Source of the DNA: Teichococcus coralli | GTDB lineage: Bacteria; Pseudomonadota; Alphaproteobacteria; Acetobacterales; Acetobacteraceae | NCBI RefSeq assembly: GCF_009829925.1 | Contig: NZ_SNVJ01000015.1 | Coordinates: forward strand, 34,506 to 98,505 | Reading direction: 5' to 3' | DNA length: 64,000 nt | Part shown: piece after piece, positions 8,915 to 19,241 of the stretch | How the letters are laid out: each line of letters begins with the position of its first letter | Numbering within the stretch: the first letter of the stretch is position 1 | Notes under the pieces: model-generated | Databases searched by the model: none | The model's input: only the letters and a program-made list of their open reading frames with translations | What the model was told of the DNA's origin: nothing | Translations under genes and position numbers: made by a program

Positions 8915-9400
8915 TCATCCTGGACCGGTCGGCCGCGGCAACCGGCAACCCGGAAGAATGCGGCCTGCAAAGGGCGTCCAGGTCTGCGTACGGCCGAGCA
9001 GCGGAATGCCGAGATAGCCGCGCAGGCGCAGGTTGCCATCCGTGCCGAGCCACATCTCGGCCCGCCAGACGGCGCCGTCGCGCGGGTCCATGATGGTGCC
9101 CCGCCAGACTTCCCCGTCAGGCTGCATGGTCAGGATCTGCAGGCCGCATTGCGGCCGGCCGTAGGCGTCCCGCGGAACCGGTTCGCCGGGGCTGCCGAGC
9201 GCCATGCCGGTGATCCAGCCGCAAAGGGAGCGTCCGCAGGAACCGATCTCGATCACCCCTTCCCCATCCGGGATCAGCCATTGTCCGATCGGGGAGGCGG
9301 CATCCTGCGCCGCAACCGGGCCAGCCGCGGCCAGCACGATCAGCATCGCCGCGGCGCGCTTTCGCCAGGCCGCGGCCTGGCATTTCCGGGGGCGGGCCAC
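8915..9400 (-). CDS. DUF2147-family exported protein
   Basis: 161 residues with an N-terminal signal peptide (basic n-region, hydrophobic MLIVLAAAG core, cleavage likely after VAAQ). The mature part shows the DUF2147 pattern: GQWLIPDGEGVIEI, a cysteine pair in CGRSLCGWI, and the C-terminal RGYLGIPLLGRTQTW. The family adopts a lipocalin-like beta fold and is periplasmic; no enzymatic role is established. An internal Met at residue 19 is an alternative but less likely start because it would remove the basic n-region. Confidence 0.88.
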   Translation of the reverse strand: MARPRKCQAAAWRKRAAAMLIVLAAAGPVAAQDAASPIGQWLIPDGEGVIEIGSCGRSLCGWITGMALGSPGEPVPRDAYGRPQCGLQILTMQPDGEVWRGTIMDPRDGAVWRAEMWLGTDGNLRLRGYLGIPLLGRTQTWTPFAGRILPGCRLPRPTGPG

Positions 9401-9437
9401 CTGCCCTGGCGGCGGGGCAGGCAGCAGGCGAATCGCC

Positions 9438-9614
9438 TCATTCCTTCAGCAGCAACAGCCCGCCCCACGAAAGGCCGAGCATCGCCACCACCACCACACC
9501 CGCCGCCATGCCGGGATAGCGGACGGCACGGTCCAGCATGAGACCGGCGAGCGTGGCGCCGAGGGCGAAGAGCAGCAGCACCAGCAGGAACCCGACCAGC
9601 ACGGCGTTGCTCAT
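9438..9614 (-). CDS. Small two-helix membrane protein
   Basis: A 58-residue protein with two hydrophobic segments: about 4-26 (NAVLVGFLLVLLLFALGATLA) and 36-56. A basic/aspartate linker LDRAVRYPG lies between them, suggesting a hairpin in the inner membrane. Its ATG overlaps the TGA of the upstream gene (ATGA), so the two are likely coupled. I recognise no family. Confidence 0.7.
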   Translation of the reverse strand: MSNAVLVGFLLVLLLFALGATLAGLMLDRAVRYPGMAAGVVVVAMLGLSWGGLLLLKE

Positions 9615-9871
9615 GCCCGGCGCGATTCGGCGCGGCGCTGCTGGCGGATCTGCTTCCGCTCCTCGGGGGAGAGCGCGGCATAGCGCGCACGAGCCGCCCC
9701 CAGCCAGGCGGCGCGCTCGCTGGGCCGCGCATCGTCACGCCGGCCCCGGTGCTCGGCATCGTCTTGCACGGCCGGGGGCTGGTGCTCGGCATCGCTCGGC
9801 AGGGGCGGAATCGCCGCCAGCCAGCCCATCAGCGCCAGTGGCCAGAGGCGGGATCCAGGCATATCCGTCAT
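9611..9871 (-). CDS. Small hypothetical exported or anchored protein
   Basis: 86 residues from ATG 9871, chosen because a GGAGG-like site sits just upstream; a longer frame reaches 9934. The N-terminus (SRLWPLALMGWLAAIPPLP) looks like a signal peptide or anchor. The rest is charged, ending in AARARYAALSPEERKQIRQQ, a helical arginine-rich tail reminiscent of periplasmic DUF3106-like proteins, but this is only a resemblance. It overlaps the following small membrane protein by 4 bp, and they probably act together. Confidence 0.6.
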   Translation of the reverse strand: MTDMPGSRLWPLALMGWLAAIPPLPSDAEHQPPAVQDDAEHRGRRDDARPSERAAWLGAARARYAALSPEERKQIRQQRRAESRRA

Positions 9872-10027
9872 GAGGCCCTCCGCGCTTGTTTGCGCCTTGC
9901 GGCACACCATTACCAAGGGATGCAACGCGTTCATGGCCAGGATGTGACCGCACGTGACAAGATTGCACCGATCCCGCCGGAAAATGCCTCAAGTCTGAGG
10001 GCAGGCACGCCGCGGCGGCGGCCGACC

Positions 10028-10045
10028 AAAGGAGTTTCCAACTTG
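10028..10045 (+). promoter_or_regulatory. Shine-Dalgarno site that supports a TTG start for hrcA
   Basis: AAAGGAG at 10028-10034 is followed 8 bases later by TTG (10043-10045) in frame with HrcA. The downstream ATG at 10091 has no comparable site. Confidence 0.6.
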
Positions 10046-11125
10046 GCCCGAGGCCCTTCTCCCCTGTTCACTGGACGGCGCGGCGGCGCCATGGCCCTGC
10101 CCGGGCTGAACAGCCGGGGCGCGGCCATTCTCCGCCAGGTGGTGGAGCTGTACGTCGAGACGGGGGAGCCGGTGGGCTCGCGCACCCTCTCGCGGCGGCT
10201 GCCCCAAGCGCTGTCTCCCGCAACGATCCGCAACGCGATGGCCGACCTGGAGGAAGCCGGCCTGCTCTACGCGCCGCACACCTCGGCCGGGCGCCTGCCG
10301 ACGGAGCAGGGGCTGCGGCTCTTCGTGGACGGGCTGCTGGAGTTCGGCGACCTGACGGAGCAGGAGCGCGAGGCCATCACCGTGCGCTGCGCCGCCGCCG
10401 GGCGCAGCGTGGAGGAGACCCTTTCCGAAGCCGGGCAGATGCTTTCGGGCCTGGCCGGCGCCGCCGGGCTGGTGGTGGCGCCGAAGACCGAGGCGGCGAT
10501 CCGCCACATCGAGTTCGTCTCGCTGTCGTCCGGCCGGGCGCTGGTGGTGCTGGTGAACGCGCATGGGCAGGTGGAGAACCGCGTCATCGACGTGCCGCCC
10601 GGCCTGCCGGCGAGCGCCTTCACCCAGGCCTCGAACTTCCTCAACGCGCGGCTTTCCGGCCGCACGCTGGAGGAGGCGCGCAGCACGGTGGCCGAGGAGA
10701 TCGCCGCCAACCGCAGCGTGCTCGACGAGCTGACGCAGCAGATGATCGAGTCGGGGCTGGCCACCTGGGCGGGCGGCGGCGGCGGCTCGCTGATCCTGCG
10801 TGGGCAGGCGAAGCTGCTGGAGAACGTGGACCAGCTCGCGCGCGTGCAGGAGATCCAGGGGCTGTTCGAGCGGCTGGAGGCGCAGGAGACCATGTTGCGC
10901 CTGCTGGAGCTGGCGCAGCGGGGAGAAGGGGTACAGATCTTCATCGGCGCCGAGTCGGGGCTGTTCAACAGCGCCGGGCTCTCGATGGTGGTTTCACCCT
11001 TCCGCGACGGAAAGGAGCAGATCGTCGGCGCGATTGGCGTCATCGGGCCGACGCGCATCAACTATGGCCGCATCATTCCCGTGGTGGACTACACCGCCCG
11101 GGTGATCGGACAGCTGCTGGGCTGA
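10043..11125 (+). CDS. hrcA: Heat-inducible transcription repressor HrcA
   Basis: About 360 residues from TTG 10043 (344 from ATG 10091). HrcA represses chaperone genes by binding CIRCE inverted repeats and depends on GroEL for folding. The N-terminal winged helix covers LNSRGAAILRQVVELYVETGEPVGSRTLSR, with SPATIRNAMADLEEAGLL as recognition helix region, followed by HTSAGRLPT. The C-terminal dimerisation/GAF-like part ends in IGVIGPTRINYGRIIPVVDYTA, a hallmark of the family. grpE, its frequent neighbour, is not downstream. No clear CIRCE element is visible in front of the gene. Confidence 0.95.
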   Translation: MARGPSPLFTGRRGGAMALPGLNSRGAAILRQVVELYVETGEPVGSRTLSRRLPQALSPATIRNAMADLEEAGLLYAPHTSAGRLPTEQGLRLFVDGLLEFGDLTEQEREAITVRCAAAGRSVEETLSEAGQMLSGLAGAAGLVVAPKTEAAIRHIEFVSLSSGRALVVLVNAHGQVENRVIDVPPGLPASAFTQASNFLNARLSGRTLEEARSTVAEEIAANRSVLDELTQQMIESGLATWAGGGGGSLILRGQAKLLENVDQLARVQEIQGLFERLEAQETMLRLLELAQRGEGVQIFIGAESGLFNSAGLSMVVSPFRDGKEQIVGAIGVIGPTRINYGRIIPVVDYTARVIGQLLG

Positions 11126-11126
11126 G

Positions 11127-11147
11127 CCTTCCGGAGGGGCCGGAAGG
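11127..11147 (+). terminator. Hairpin just downstream of hrcA
   Basis: CCTTCCGG (11127-11134) pairs perfectly with CCGGAAGG (11140-11147) around a 5-base loop. It begins two bases after the stop. No T-tract follows, so factor-independent termination is uncertain. Confidence 0.4.
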
Positions 11148-11224
11148 AGTTCCGCCCCTCCTGCGCGTATGCGGCCGCCCGGGTTGCCGCCGGCAGCATC
11201 GCCCGCCTCCGGATCATCCGGGCA

Positions 11225-11884
11225 TCAGCCGTTGAGCAGTGCGTCGATATCGGCCTGCGACAGCTCGGCCGGAGCCGGTGCGTCGGAGAGCAGGGCATCA
11301 ATGGCGCCTTGGGAAAGGTCCGGCGTCCTCTGCGCCTCGGCGTCCACGGTCCGCATCTGGGTGGCGATCTGCACCTGGGGGATGTCCGAGGCGACCCCCG
11401 GCACGATCTGCTCCAGCATCGTCTCCACCTGCTGCAGGTGCTGGATGGCACGCCGGATCCGCTGGCCGGTGATGTCCTGGAAGCTGCAGGCCTCGAAGAT
11501 CGAGTTCACCCGCGCGGACAGCGCCTCGATCGAGGCCTGGTCCTTCCGCCCGCTGGTGATCCAGGCCTGGATGGCCTCGGTGGCCTCCATGATGGTGTTG
11601 GCAGCGGTTTCTGTCGCCTGGACCACGGCCTCCAGCTCCAGGCCGCTGTTGCGGGTGCTGGCCACGGGAATGGCGACAAGCTGGGCGATCTGCTCGTGCA
11701 CCAGGCTCAGCTTCTTGGAAAGTTTCTCCTCCGCCATGTCGGCCATCTCGGAGGTGGCGGCCACTTCGGCGCTCAGCTCGGCGATGCGTCGGTCCACGAA
11801 GCCGCGCATTTCCTTGAACATCGGTTCCAGTTCCGCGCGCATGGCGGCGCGCAGGTCCTCATGGATCACGGCCTGGGCATTCAT
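11225..11884 (-). CDS. cheZ: CheZ-family chemotaxis phosphatase with two FliM-like C-terminal motifs
   Basis: 219 residues, mainly helical. The family motif ACSFQDITGQRIRR includes Asp137 and Gln141, matching the Mg-binding Asp and catalytic Gln used by E. coli CheZ to dephosphorylate CheY-P. An upstream helix has the repeated TE.AA.TIMEA pattern of the CheZ hairpin. The tail carries two copies of a short motif, LSQGAIDALLSD (190-201) and LSQADIDALLNG (208-219), close to the CheY-binding N-terminus of FliM. No other chemotaxis or flagellar genes are near, so it stands alone. Classical CheZ is rarer in alphaproteobacteria than in gammaproteobacteria. Confidence 0.85.
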   Translation of the reverse strand: MNAQAVIHEDLRAAMRAELEPMFKEMRGFVDRRIAELSAEVAATSEMADMAEEKLSKKLSLVHEQIAQLVAIPVASTRNSGLELEAVVQATETAANTIMEATEAIQAWITSGRKDQASIEALSARVNSIFEACSFQDITGQRIRRAIQHLQQVETMLEQIVPGVASDIPQVQIATQMRTVDAEAQRTPDLSQGAIDALLSDAPAPAELSQADIDALLNG

Positions 11885-11966
11885 CGGGGGAAACTCCGGC
11901 GCGGCGAACAGAAGGCTTGCTTCTAACCCGTTCAGATGAATGGCTGGTTGCCGCCGGTGGCCTGCC

Positions 11967-13028
11967 TCAGTGCGATGTGCCCGGCACCGCCCTGCCTCCG
12001 CGCAGCCGTGCCAGCAGCGGCACCGCCAGCCATTGCACCAGGGGGATCAGCAAGGCGCCGAGCAGCAGGCCAAGCACGCCCGAAGCCGCTGCCGTGGTGA
12101 TCCACGCGGCTGCCCCCGCAACGGCCGGCATGGCCTGGCCTGCCGCCTCCGCCGCCGCATGCACCGCATGGCCCGGGGCGGACAGGCCGAACCCTTCCAG
12201 GCCATGGAGAATGATGCCGCCGCCCACCCAGAGCATCGCCGCCGTGCCGACGATGCCGAGCAGCCACAGGAAGAAGGGCATGCCACGAACCAGACCCCGG
12301 CCGACCGCCTGCGTCAGCGACCGCAGCAGCCGGTCGGCGCCGCCTGCCTCGGTGCCCGCCGGCGGCTGGCGCAAGCCCAGCAGGCTGGAGGCCGGGCGTG
12401 GGTTGCCGGCAAGCGCCAGGCCGACATCATCCGCCTTCACGATCAGCGCCACGCCGCCATAGACCAGGGCGGTCAGGCCCAGCCCGACAATGGCGAGGAT
12501 CGCCGCCTGCAGCGGCACCGAGGCTTCCGCGACGGTGGAGAGGGTGAGGGCCATGATCTCGGCCGAAAGAATGAAATCGGTCTTGATGGCGCTGCGGACC
12601 TTCTGCTCCTCCAGGCTGCGCGCCGCGCTTCCCCCCTTCGCGACCGCCGCCTCATGCGCCTCCGCCTGGTGCGGACGCAGGGCATGGAAAACCTTTTCGG
12701 CGCCTTCGTAGCAGAGAAAGGCGCCTCCCAGCATCAGCAGCGGCGTGACCGCCCAGGGCGCCAGCAGGCTCAGCAGAAGCGCCATCGGCAGCAGGTAGAT
12801 CAGCTTGTTCTTCACCGAGCCGACGGCGATCCTGCCGACGATCGGCAATTCGCGGTCGGCAGCGAAGCCGACCACGTAGCGCGGCGTGACGGCGGCATCG
12901 TCGATCACGACGCCGGCTGCCTTCACGCCGGCGCGGGTGGCCTGGGTGGCCGCATCGTCCAGGGATGCGGCGGCGACCTTGGCCAGACCTGCCACATCGT
13001 CCAGCAGCGCGATCAGACCTGTGCTCAC
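11967..13028 (-). CDS. DUF808 (YedI-type) inner-membrane protein
   Basis: 353 residues from GTG 13028, which has GGGAG six bases upstream and aligns with the usual family start (STGLIALLDDVA). Family landmarks include RELPIVGRIAVGSVKNKLI and LLMLGGAFLCYEGAEKVFH. About five to seven hydrophobic segments are spread through the protein, with clear ones around LIYLLPMALLLSLLA, LAIVGLGLTALVYGG and FFLWLLGIVGTAAM. The biochemical function is unknown. It runs in the same direction as cheZ with an 82-bp gap. Confidence 0.9.
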   Translation of the reverse strand: MSTGLIALLDDVAGLAKVAAASLDDAATQATRAGVKAAGVVIDDAAVTPRYVVGFAADRELPIVGRIAVGSVKNKLIYLLPMALLLSLLAPWAVTPLLMLGGAFLCYEGAEKVFHALRPHQAEAHEAAVAKGGSAARSLEEQKVRSAIKTDFILSAEIMALTLSTVAEASVPLQAAILAIVGLGLTALVYGGVALIVKADDVGLALAGNPRPASSLLGLRQPPAGTEAGGADRLLRSLTQAVGRGLVRGMPFFLWLLGIVGTAAMLWVGGGIILHGLEGFGLSAPGHAVHAAAEAAGQAMPAVAGAAAWITTAAASGVLGLLLGALLIPLVQWLAVPLLARLRGGRAVPGTSH

Positions 13029-13158
13029 GAATTCTCCCGCCGTTCTGCTTCCATCGAGTCGCCTAACACGCAAGCTCTGAAATCGCTGCGCCCGCCGGTC
13101 CATGCTTGAACGGCCAGGGGCGGGAAGAAGGCCGGCGGGGCCGGCTTTCCCGGCCTTT

Positions 13159-14361
13159 TCAGCTTCGCGGGGGCACGGCGGCGGCGAGCGCCAGGGCTGC
13201 GAGCAGGGACAGCACGGCGAGCAGCGCGACGGGCATCGCATAGCCGCCGCTCCAGGCCCAGAGCCAGCCGGCGGCGACCGGCCCTGCCGCCCGGGCCAGG
13301 GCGCCCGGCGCGGCAAGGGCGCTGCTGATGGCGCCGTAGTGGCCGGTGCCGAAGAGCTGTGCCGGCAGGGCGCCGCGCACAATGGTCATGATGCCGTTGG
13401 CCAGCCCGTACACCGCGATCGCGCAGGCCATGGCGGCGACGCCGTTGCCCCAGGCCAGCAGCACCGAGGCGGGCGCCAGGGCCAGCAGCGAAACCAGCCC
13501 GACCGTGCGCAGCGGCCAGTGCTTGCCGCCGCCGAACTCGATCACCCGCCCGGCCACCTGGGCGACGCCGAGCAGGCCGGCCAGCAGCGGCGCTGCGCCG
13601 CCAAGGCCGCGCTCGCCCACCAGCGGCACCAGATGCACGCCGATCACCGCGCTGACGAAGCCGATGGCGCCGTTGACGAAGGCAAGCCCCCAGAAGCGCG
13701 CCTGCCGGCATACGGTGCCGAGACTCAGGTCGCCGGCCGCCATCCCCGGCCTGGGCGGCGGCGCGCGGCCGGGCAGGGCGGCGGCATGGGGCAGGGCGCA
13801 GGCAAGGTTCGCCAGCGCCAGCACGGTGCAGGCCGTGCGCCAGCCGAGATCGGCCACCAGCCAGGCGGCCAGCGGCCAGAAGATGGTGCTGGCCAGGCCA
13901 CCGGCGAAGGTGACAAGCGCGATGCCCGGCCGCATGGCGGCGCGGCCGAAGGCGGCGGCGACGGCGGTGAAGGCGGCCTCGTAAAGCGTCGCCGCCATCA
14001 CCGCGCCGATGCCGGCCCAGACGGCGTAGAGTTGCCAGAGGCTTTCCACCCGCCCCGCCAGCCAGAGGCCGAGGCCCGCCAGCACCGATCCGGCCGTCAT
14101 GACGGTGCGCGGCCCCAGCCGGTCCAGCATCGGGCCGACGCCCAGGGCCACGCCCGCCTGCACCAGCAGCCCGGCGGAGAAGGCTCCCACCACCATGCCG
14201 CGCGGCCAGCCCGTTTCGGCGGCGATGGCCGGCATCAGAATGGAAAAGGCGTAGAACATCGAGCCCCAATGGACGACCTGCGTGATCGCCAGCACGGCGG
14301 CCACGCGCCAGGCGCCCTCCGGCACGCGCGTGGCCTGTGGCGCGGCGGTGGCGGCGCTCAT
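13159..14361 (-). CDS. MFS transporter
   Basis: 400 residues with about twelve hydrophobic segments, the usual major facilitator layout. The loop after helix 2 reads MLDRLGPRTVMTAGS, a variant of the family's DRxGRR motif. The ATG overlaps the stop of the acetyltransferase gene by 4 bp, so both come from one transcript, divergent from a LysR regulator. With a PAT-type N-acetyltransferase as partner, efflux of a toxic amine or amino-acid analogue is plausible, but the substrate cannot be named. Confidence 0.88.
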   Translation of the reverse strand: MSAATAAPQATRVPEGAWRVAAVLAITQVVHWGSMFYAFSILMPAIAAETGWPRGMVVGAFSAGLLVQAGVALGVGPMLDRLGPRTVMTAGSVLAGLGLWLAGRVESLWQLYAVWAGIGAVMAATLYEAAFTAVAAAFGRAAMRPGIALVTFAGGLASTIFWPLAAWLVADLGWRTACTVLALANLACALPHAAALPGRAPPPRPGMAAGDLSLGTVCRQARFWGLAFVNGAIGFVSAVIGVHLVPLVGERGLGGAAPLLAGLLGVAQVAGRVIEFGGGKHWPLRTVGLVSLLALAPASVLLAWGNGVAAMACAIAVYGLANGIMTIVRGALPAQLFGTGHYGAISSALAAPGALARAAGPVAAGWLWAWSGGYAMPVALLAVLSLLAALALAAAVPPRS

Positions 14362-14912
14362 GGCCGAGCGTCCGGAGGCGTGGCCTCGCCCGGGCCAAGG
14401 GCCCGCTGCAGCAGCACGCTGTCCAGCCATCGCCCGTGCTTCCAGCCGACGGCGCGCAGCACGCCGACCTCGCGGAAGCCCATCGCCAGATGCAGGCGGA
14501 TCGAGGCGGCATTGGCGCTGTCGCCCACCACGGCCACCATCTGCCGCAGGCCACGTGCCTCGCAGGCCTCGATCAGCGCGGTCAGGAGGCGTCGGCCGAA
14601 GCCCCGCCCGGCCTGGTCGGCGCGAACATAGATCGAGTTCTCCACGGTGTCCCGGTAGGCCGGGCGGGGCCGGTAGGAGCCGGCATAGGCATAGCCCAGC
14701 ACCGCGCCGCCCCGCTCCAGCACCAGGTAGGGCATGTCCTGCGCCAGCAGGGCCGCTTGGCGGCGGCGCATCTCCGCCTCGTCCGGCGGCTCGATCTCGA
14801 AGGAGGCGCGGCCATGCCGCACATGATGGGCGTAGATCGCGGTGATCGCCGGGATGTCCTCCGCCGTGGCGGAGCGGATGCGGGCGGCGGGGGCGTCTTC
14901 GGCGAGCGACAT
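14358..14912 (-). CDS. GNAT-family N-acetyltransferase, phosphinothricin/methionine-sulfoximine acetyltransferase type
   Basis: 184 residues. The opening IRSATAEDIPAITAIYAHHVRHGRASFEIEPPD and the acetyl-CoA-binding QAGRGFGRRLLTALIEA (Q/RxxGxG/A) match the PAT/MddA group, which acetylates the amino group of phosphinothricin, methionine sulfone or sulfoximine. GYAYAGSYRPRPAYRDTVE is also typical of this group. It is the first gene of a two-gene unit with the MFS transporter and faces the LysR regulator across 108 bp, which probably controls it. Confidence 0.88.
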   Translation of the reverse strand: MSLAEDAPAARIRSATAEDIPAITAIYAHHVRHGRASFEIEPPDEAEMRRRQAALLAQDMPYLVLERGGAVLGYAYAGSYRPRPAYRDTVENSIYVRADQAGRGFGRRLLTALIEACEARGLRQMVAVVGDSANAASIRLHLAMGFREVGVLRAVGWKHGRWLDSVLLQRALGPGEATPPDARP

Positions 14913-15020
14913 GCGGCAGCAGGGTCCGGGCCTGGAAGGAGTGGCCTCCATGCTGCACCTGCGTTGCGCGCCGCGCCCAGAAAACTCTTCTGATGCCGCG
15001 CATTCGGATAAGTTGCGCTT

Positions 15021-15920
15021 ATGCCGCTCCCGACCCTTCGCCAGCTCCGCACCTTTCTCGCCGTGGTGGACGAGGGCAGCGTTTCCCTGGCGGCGCGGGC
15101 GCTCGGCCTGACGCAGCCGGCGGCGAGCCAGCAGCTGCGGGAACTGGAACGCAACCTGGGCGTCCGGCTGCTCGACCGCGCCGCCGGGCGCTCGCTGCCC
15201 ACCGCAGCCGGGACCGCCTTCGCCGCCCCCGCGCGGCGGGCCGTTGCCGCGGCCGAGGAGGCGGCAGGGGCCGCGCGGGCGCATCGCGAGGGCCATGCGG
15301 GGCGGGTGCGGATCGGCACCGGGGCGACCGCCTGCATCCATCTTCTGCCGCCTCTGCTGGCCGCCCTGAAGCGGCGGCTGCCGGGGCTGGAGGTGGTGGT
15401 GGTGACCGGCAACTCGGACGACATGGTGCGCCGCCTGGAGGAGGGCGCGCTGGACTGCGCGCTGGTGACGCTGCCGCTGGCCCGCAACCGGGCGCTGCAG
15501 GTCACGCCCCTGCTGGACGATCCTCTCGTGGCGCTGCTGCCGGAGGGAATGGCCGGGCAGGGGGACAAGGTGCGTCCCGCCGAACTGGCCGCCCTGCCGC
15601 TCATCCTCTACGAGGCCGGCGGCCGCACGCGCGGGCTGATCGACGCCTGGTTCGAGAAGGCTGGCGCGTCGCCGCAGCCGGCCATGGAACTGGGCAGCGT
15701 GGAAGCCATCAAGGGGCTGGTGAGCAACGGCCTGGGCGCCTCGGTGCTGCCGCTGCTCGCAGCGGGGCGGGCGGTGCCGGGGGCCGTGGTGCGGCCGCTG
15801 GAGCCGATGCTGCGGCGCAGGCTCGGGCTCGTGCTGCGGCGTGAGAAGGTACTGGACCGGGGGCTGCGCGCGCTGGTCGAGGTGCTCGAAGAACTGAAGG
15901 GAAAACGGCCGGGGGAATGA
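15021..15920 (+). CDS. LysR-family transcriptional regulator
   Basis: 299 residues. The N-terminal winged helix-turn-helix spans about 5-63 (LRQLRTFLAVVDEGSVSLAA, then TQPAASQQLRELERNLGVRLLDR). The remainder is a periplasmic-binding-protein-like effector domain. It is divergent from the acetyltransferase-MFS pair and the 108-bp shared gap is the likely operator region. The last codons and stop are supplied by a copy of the dispersed GGGGGAA palindrome, so the C-terminal GKRPGE may be repeat-derived. Confidence 0.93.
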   Translation: MPLPTLRQLRTFLAVVDEGSVSLAARALGLTQPAASQQLRELERNLGVRLLDRAAGRSLPTAAGTAFAAPARRAVAAAEEAAGAARAHREGHAGRVRIGTGATACIHLLPPLLAALKRRLPGLEVVVVTGNSDDMVRRLEEGALDCALVTLPLARNRALQVTPLLDDPLVALLPEGMAGQGDKVRPAELAALPLILYEAGGRTRGLIDAWFEKAGASPQPAMELGSVEAIKGLVSNGLGASVLPLLAAGRAVPGAVVRPLEPMLRRRLGLVLRREKVLDRGLRALVEVLEELKGKRPGE

Positions 15921-15998
15921 ATTCCCCGGAACCCCCTTATTTTTTCTTTGGGCTTTTTGGGATGCGGGGTTCGGGGTGACGGTGTCACCCCGGCGGAG
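15907..15998. repeat. Composite palindromic element (both types) between convergent genes
   Basis: A first-type element (hairpin arms CCGGGG 15909-15914 and CCCCGG 15924-15929, then ACCCCCTTATTTTTTCTTT) is followed by a second-type hairpin, GGGGTGAC (15973-15980) and GTCACCCC (15984-15991). The left end encodes the last residues of the LysR protein and the right end encodes the last residues of the AGE protein on the other strand. Confidence 0.7.
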
Positions 15999-17142
15999 GT
16001 CCTGGGAAATCGACGGGCGGCGGCGTCCCCTGGCGGGCAAAGGCAATGGCGCTGCTGAGATGGTAGAGGCTGCTGGCCGGCGCGGGCTCCCCGCTGAGCG
16101 TGCCGTCCGGCAGGCGGCGCTCGTGCCAGAGACCGTCCGGCCGCAGGTAGCTGGCCAGCACGGCCGCGGCCTCCGGTGCATCCCAGGGCGCGGCCGCGCG
16201 GCGCAGCATGGCGGATTTCAGCCGCTCCGCCTGCGGCCAGAGGCGGGCGCCGCCGGGAAGGGGCGTGCCGTCGCTGCCGACCTGGTCGCGCAACGCGCGC
16301 GTCCCCGGGTCCACGCCATGGGCATCCACGAAGGCCTGCAGCGCGGCGGCCTCCCGCGGTGCCGCAGGGCCGCCGGCAAGTCGGGCGTGCCAGTCCAGCA
16401 GCCAGATCCATTCGCAATGGTGGCCGGGCTCGACCGGATGCGGCTTGGCCAGGGCAGTCAGATTGTCACTGTAGAACTCGGCCAGGGTGCCGCTGGCGGG
16501 TTGAAAGAAGCGCTGGCGGAACAGCGCGACCAGCCGCGTGGCTCCGGCCAGAAAGCTCTCCTCCCCGAAGGCCTCGGCCGCCGCGAGGCGTGCTTCCAGC
16601 AGGTGCATGTGCGGGTTCTGCCGGCGGGGCAGGACAGGCGGCAGGCTTTCCAGATAGCCACCTTCCGCATGGGTCAGACGGTGCTCGACGAAGGCGTCCA
16701 GCGCCAGCGCCTCCTGCCGCAGCGCCGCGGCGGGCAGCACGGCGGCGGCCGAGGCGAGCGCGAGCAGGACGAAGGCGTGGTCGTAAAGGTCGCGCCGGTC
16801 ATCCAGCACCCGCCCGTCCAGGGCGAAGCGCCAGGCATAGCCGCCATCCGGATGGGCGGCGCGGCGACGCAGGAAGGCAATGCCCAGCTCCACCGCCTCG
16901 GCGGCGCGGGGCAGGCCGTGCCGGTGCGCGAGGCTGAAGCTGAACACCTGCCGGGTGACCACACGCAGCCGCCGGAAGGTGGCGGGACAGCGCAGGCTGG
17001 CGAGGTCGAGGCACTCATGGAAGGCGCCGGCCTGCCAGTCCACCCCATGCGCCAGCCAGAGCGGCCAAGCGCGCTGCGTCAGCCAGGACCAGAGTTCGTT
17101 CTGCACAACTCGGGCGTTACGACGCCGCTCCGGCACAGACAA
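15985..17142 (-). CDS. AGE-family epimerase/isomerase
   Basis: 385 residues, an (alpha/alpha)6-barrel protein of the N-acylglucosamine 2-epimerase / YihS / mannose isomerase superfamily. Conserved blocks are DLYDHAFVLLA, RRQNPHMHLLEA, EPGHHCEWIWLL, RLWPQAERLKS and the C-terminal SSLYHLSSAI, which supply the two active-site histidines. Candidate reactions are GlcNAc-ManNAc, glucose-mannose or cellobiose-type 2-epimerisation or aldose-ketose isomerisation; sequence alone does not choose. Its C-terminal VDFPGPPPG lies inside a dispersed repeat. Confidence 0.88.
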   Translation of the reverse strand: MSVPERRRNARVVQNELWSWLTQRAWPLWLAHGVDWQAGAFHECLDLASLRCPATFRRLRVVTRQVFSFSLAHRHGLPRAAEAVELGIAFLRRRAAHPDGGYAWRFALDGRVLDDRRDLYDHAFVLLALASAAAVLPAAALRQEALALDAFVEHRLTHAEGGYLESLPPVLPRRQNPHMHLLEARLAAAEAFGEESFLAGATRLVALFRQRFFQPASGTLAEFYSDNLTALAKPHPVEPGHHCEWIWLLDWHARLAGGPAAPREAAALQAFVDAHGVDPGTRALRDQVGSDGTPLPGGARLWPQAERLKSAMLRRAAAPWDAPEAAAVLASYLRPDGLWHERRLPDGTLSGEPAPASSLYHLSSAIAFARQGTPPPVDFPGPPPG

Positions 17143-17172
17143 GCCATCCCGGAGGGAATCCCCTCAACGAAA

Positions 17173-17196
17173 AAGGGGGAGCCGAAGCTCCCCCTT
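17173..17196 (-). terminator. Rho-independent terminator of typA
   Basis: On the minus strand, arms AAGGGGGAGC and GCTCCCCCTT form a perfect 10-bp stem closed by a TTCG tetraloop, followed directly by TTT and a T-rich stretch. It starts nine bases after the typA stop. Confidence 0.9.
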
Positions 17197-17205
17197 GCCG
17201 GTGGC

Positions 17206-19035
<1,830 letters not shown>

Positions 19036-19241
19036 AAGGCGGGCAGTCCCGGGGCTGCGCCGCCTGCGCACACAGCCCGGCGACCCTTCCGCAGGCATGC
19101 GGCGGGGTTCGGGCAGGGCTGGCCGGGCGGCTTGTTGCGCCGCACAGATAGGATGCCTGAGCGCAAAAAGCGAGCCTTTCGCGCATGATCACCCCGGCGG
19201 GACGCGCAGGGCAGCCCCGCCGCAGCGGTCAGAGAGGGTGG

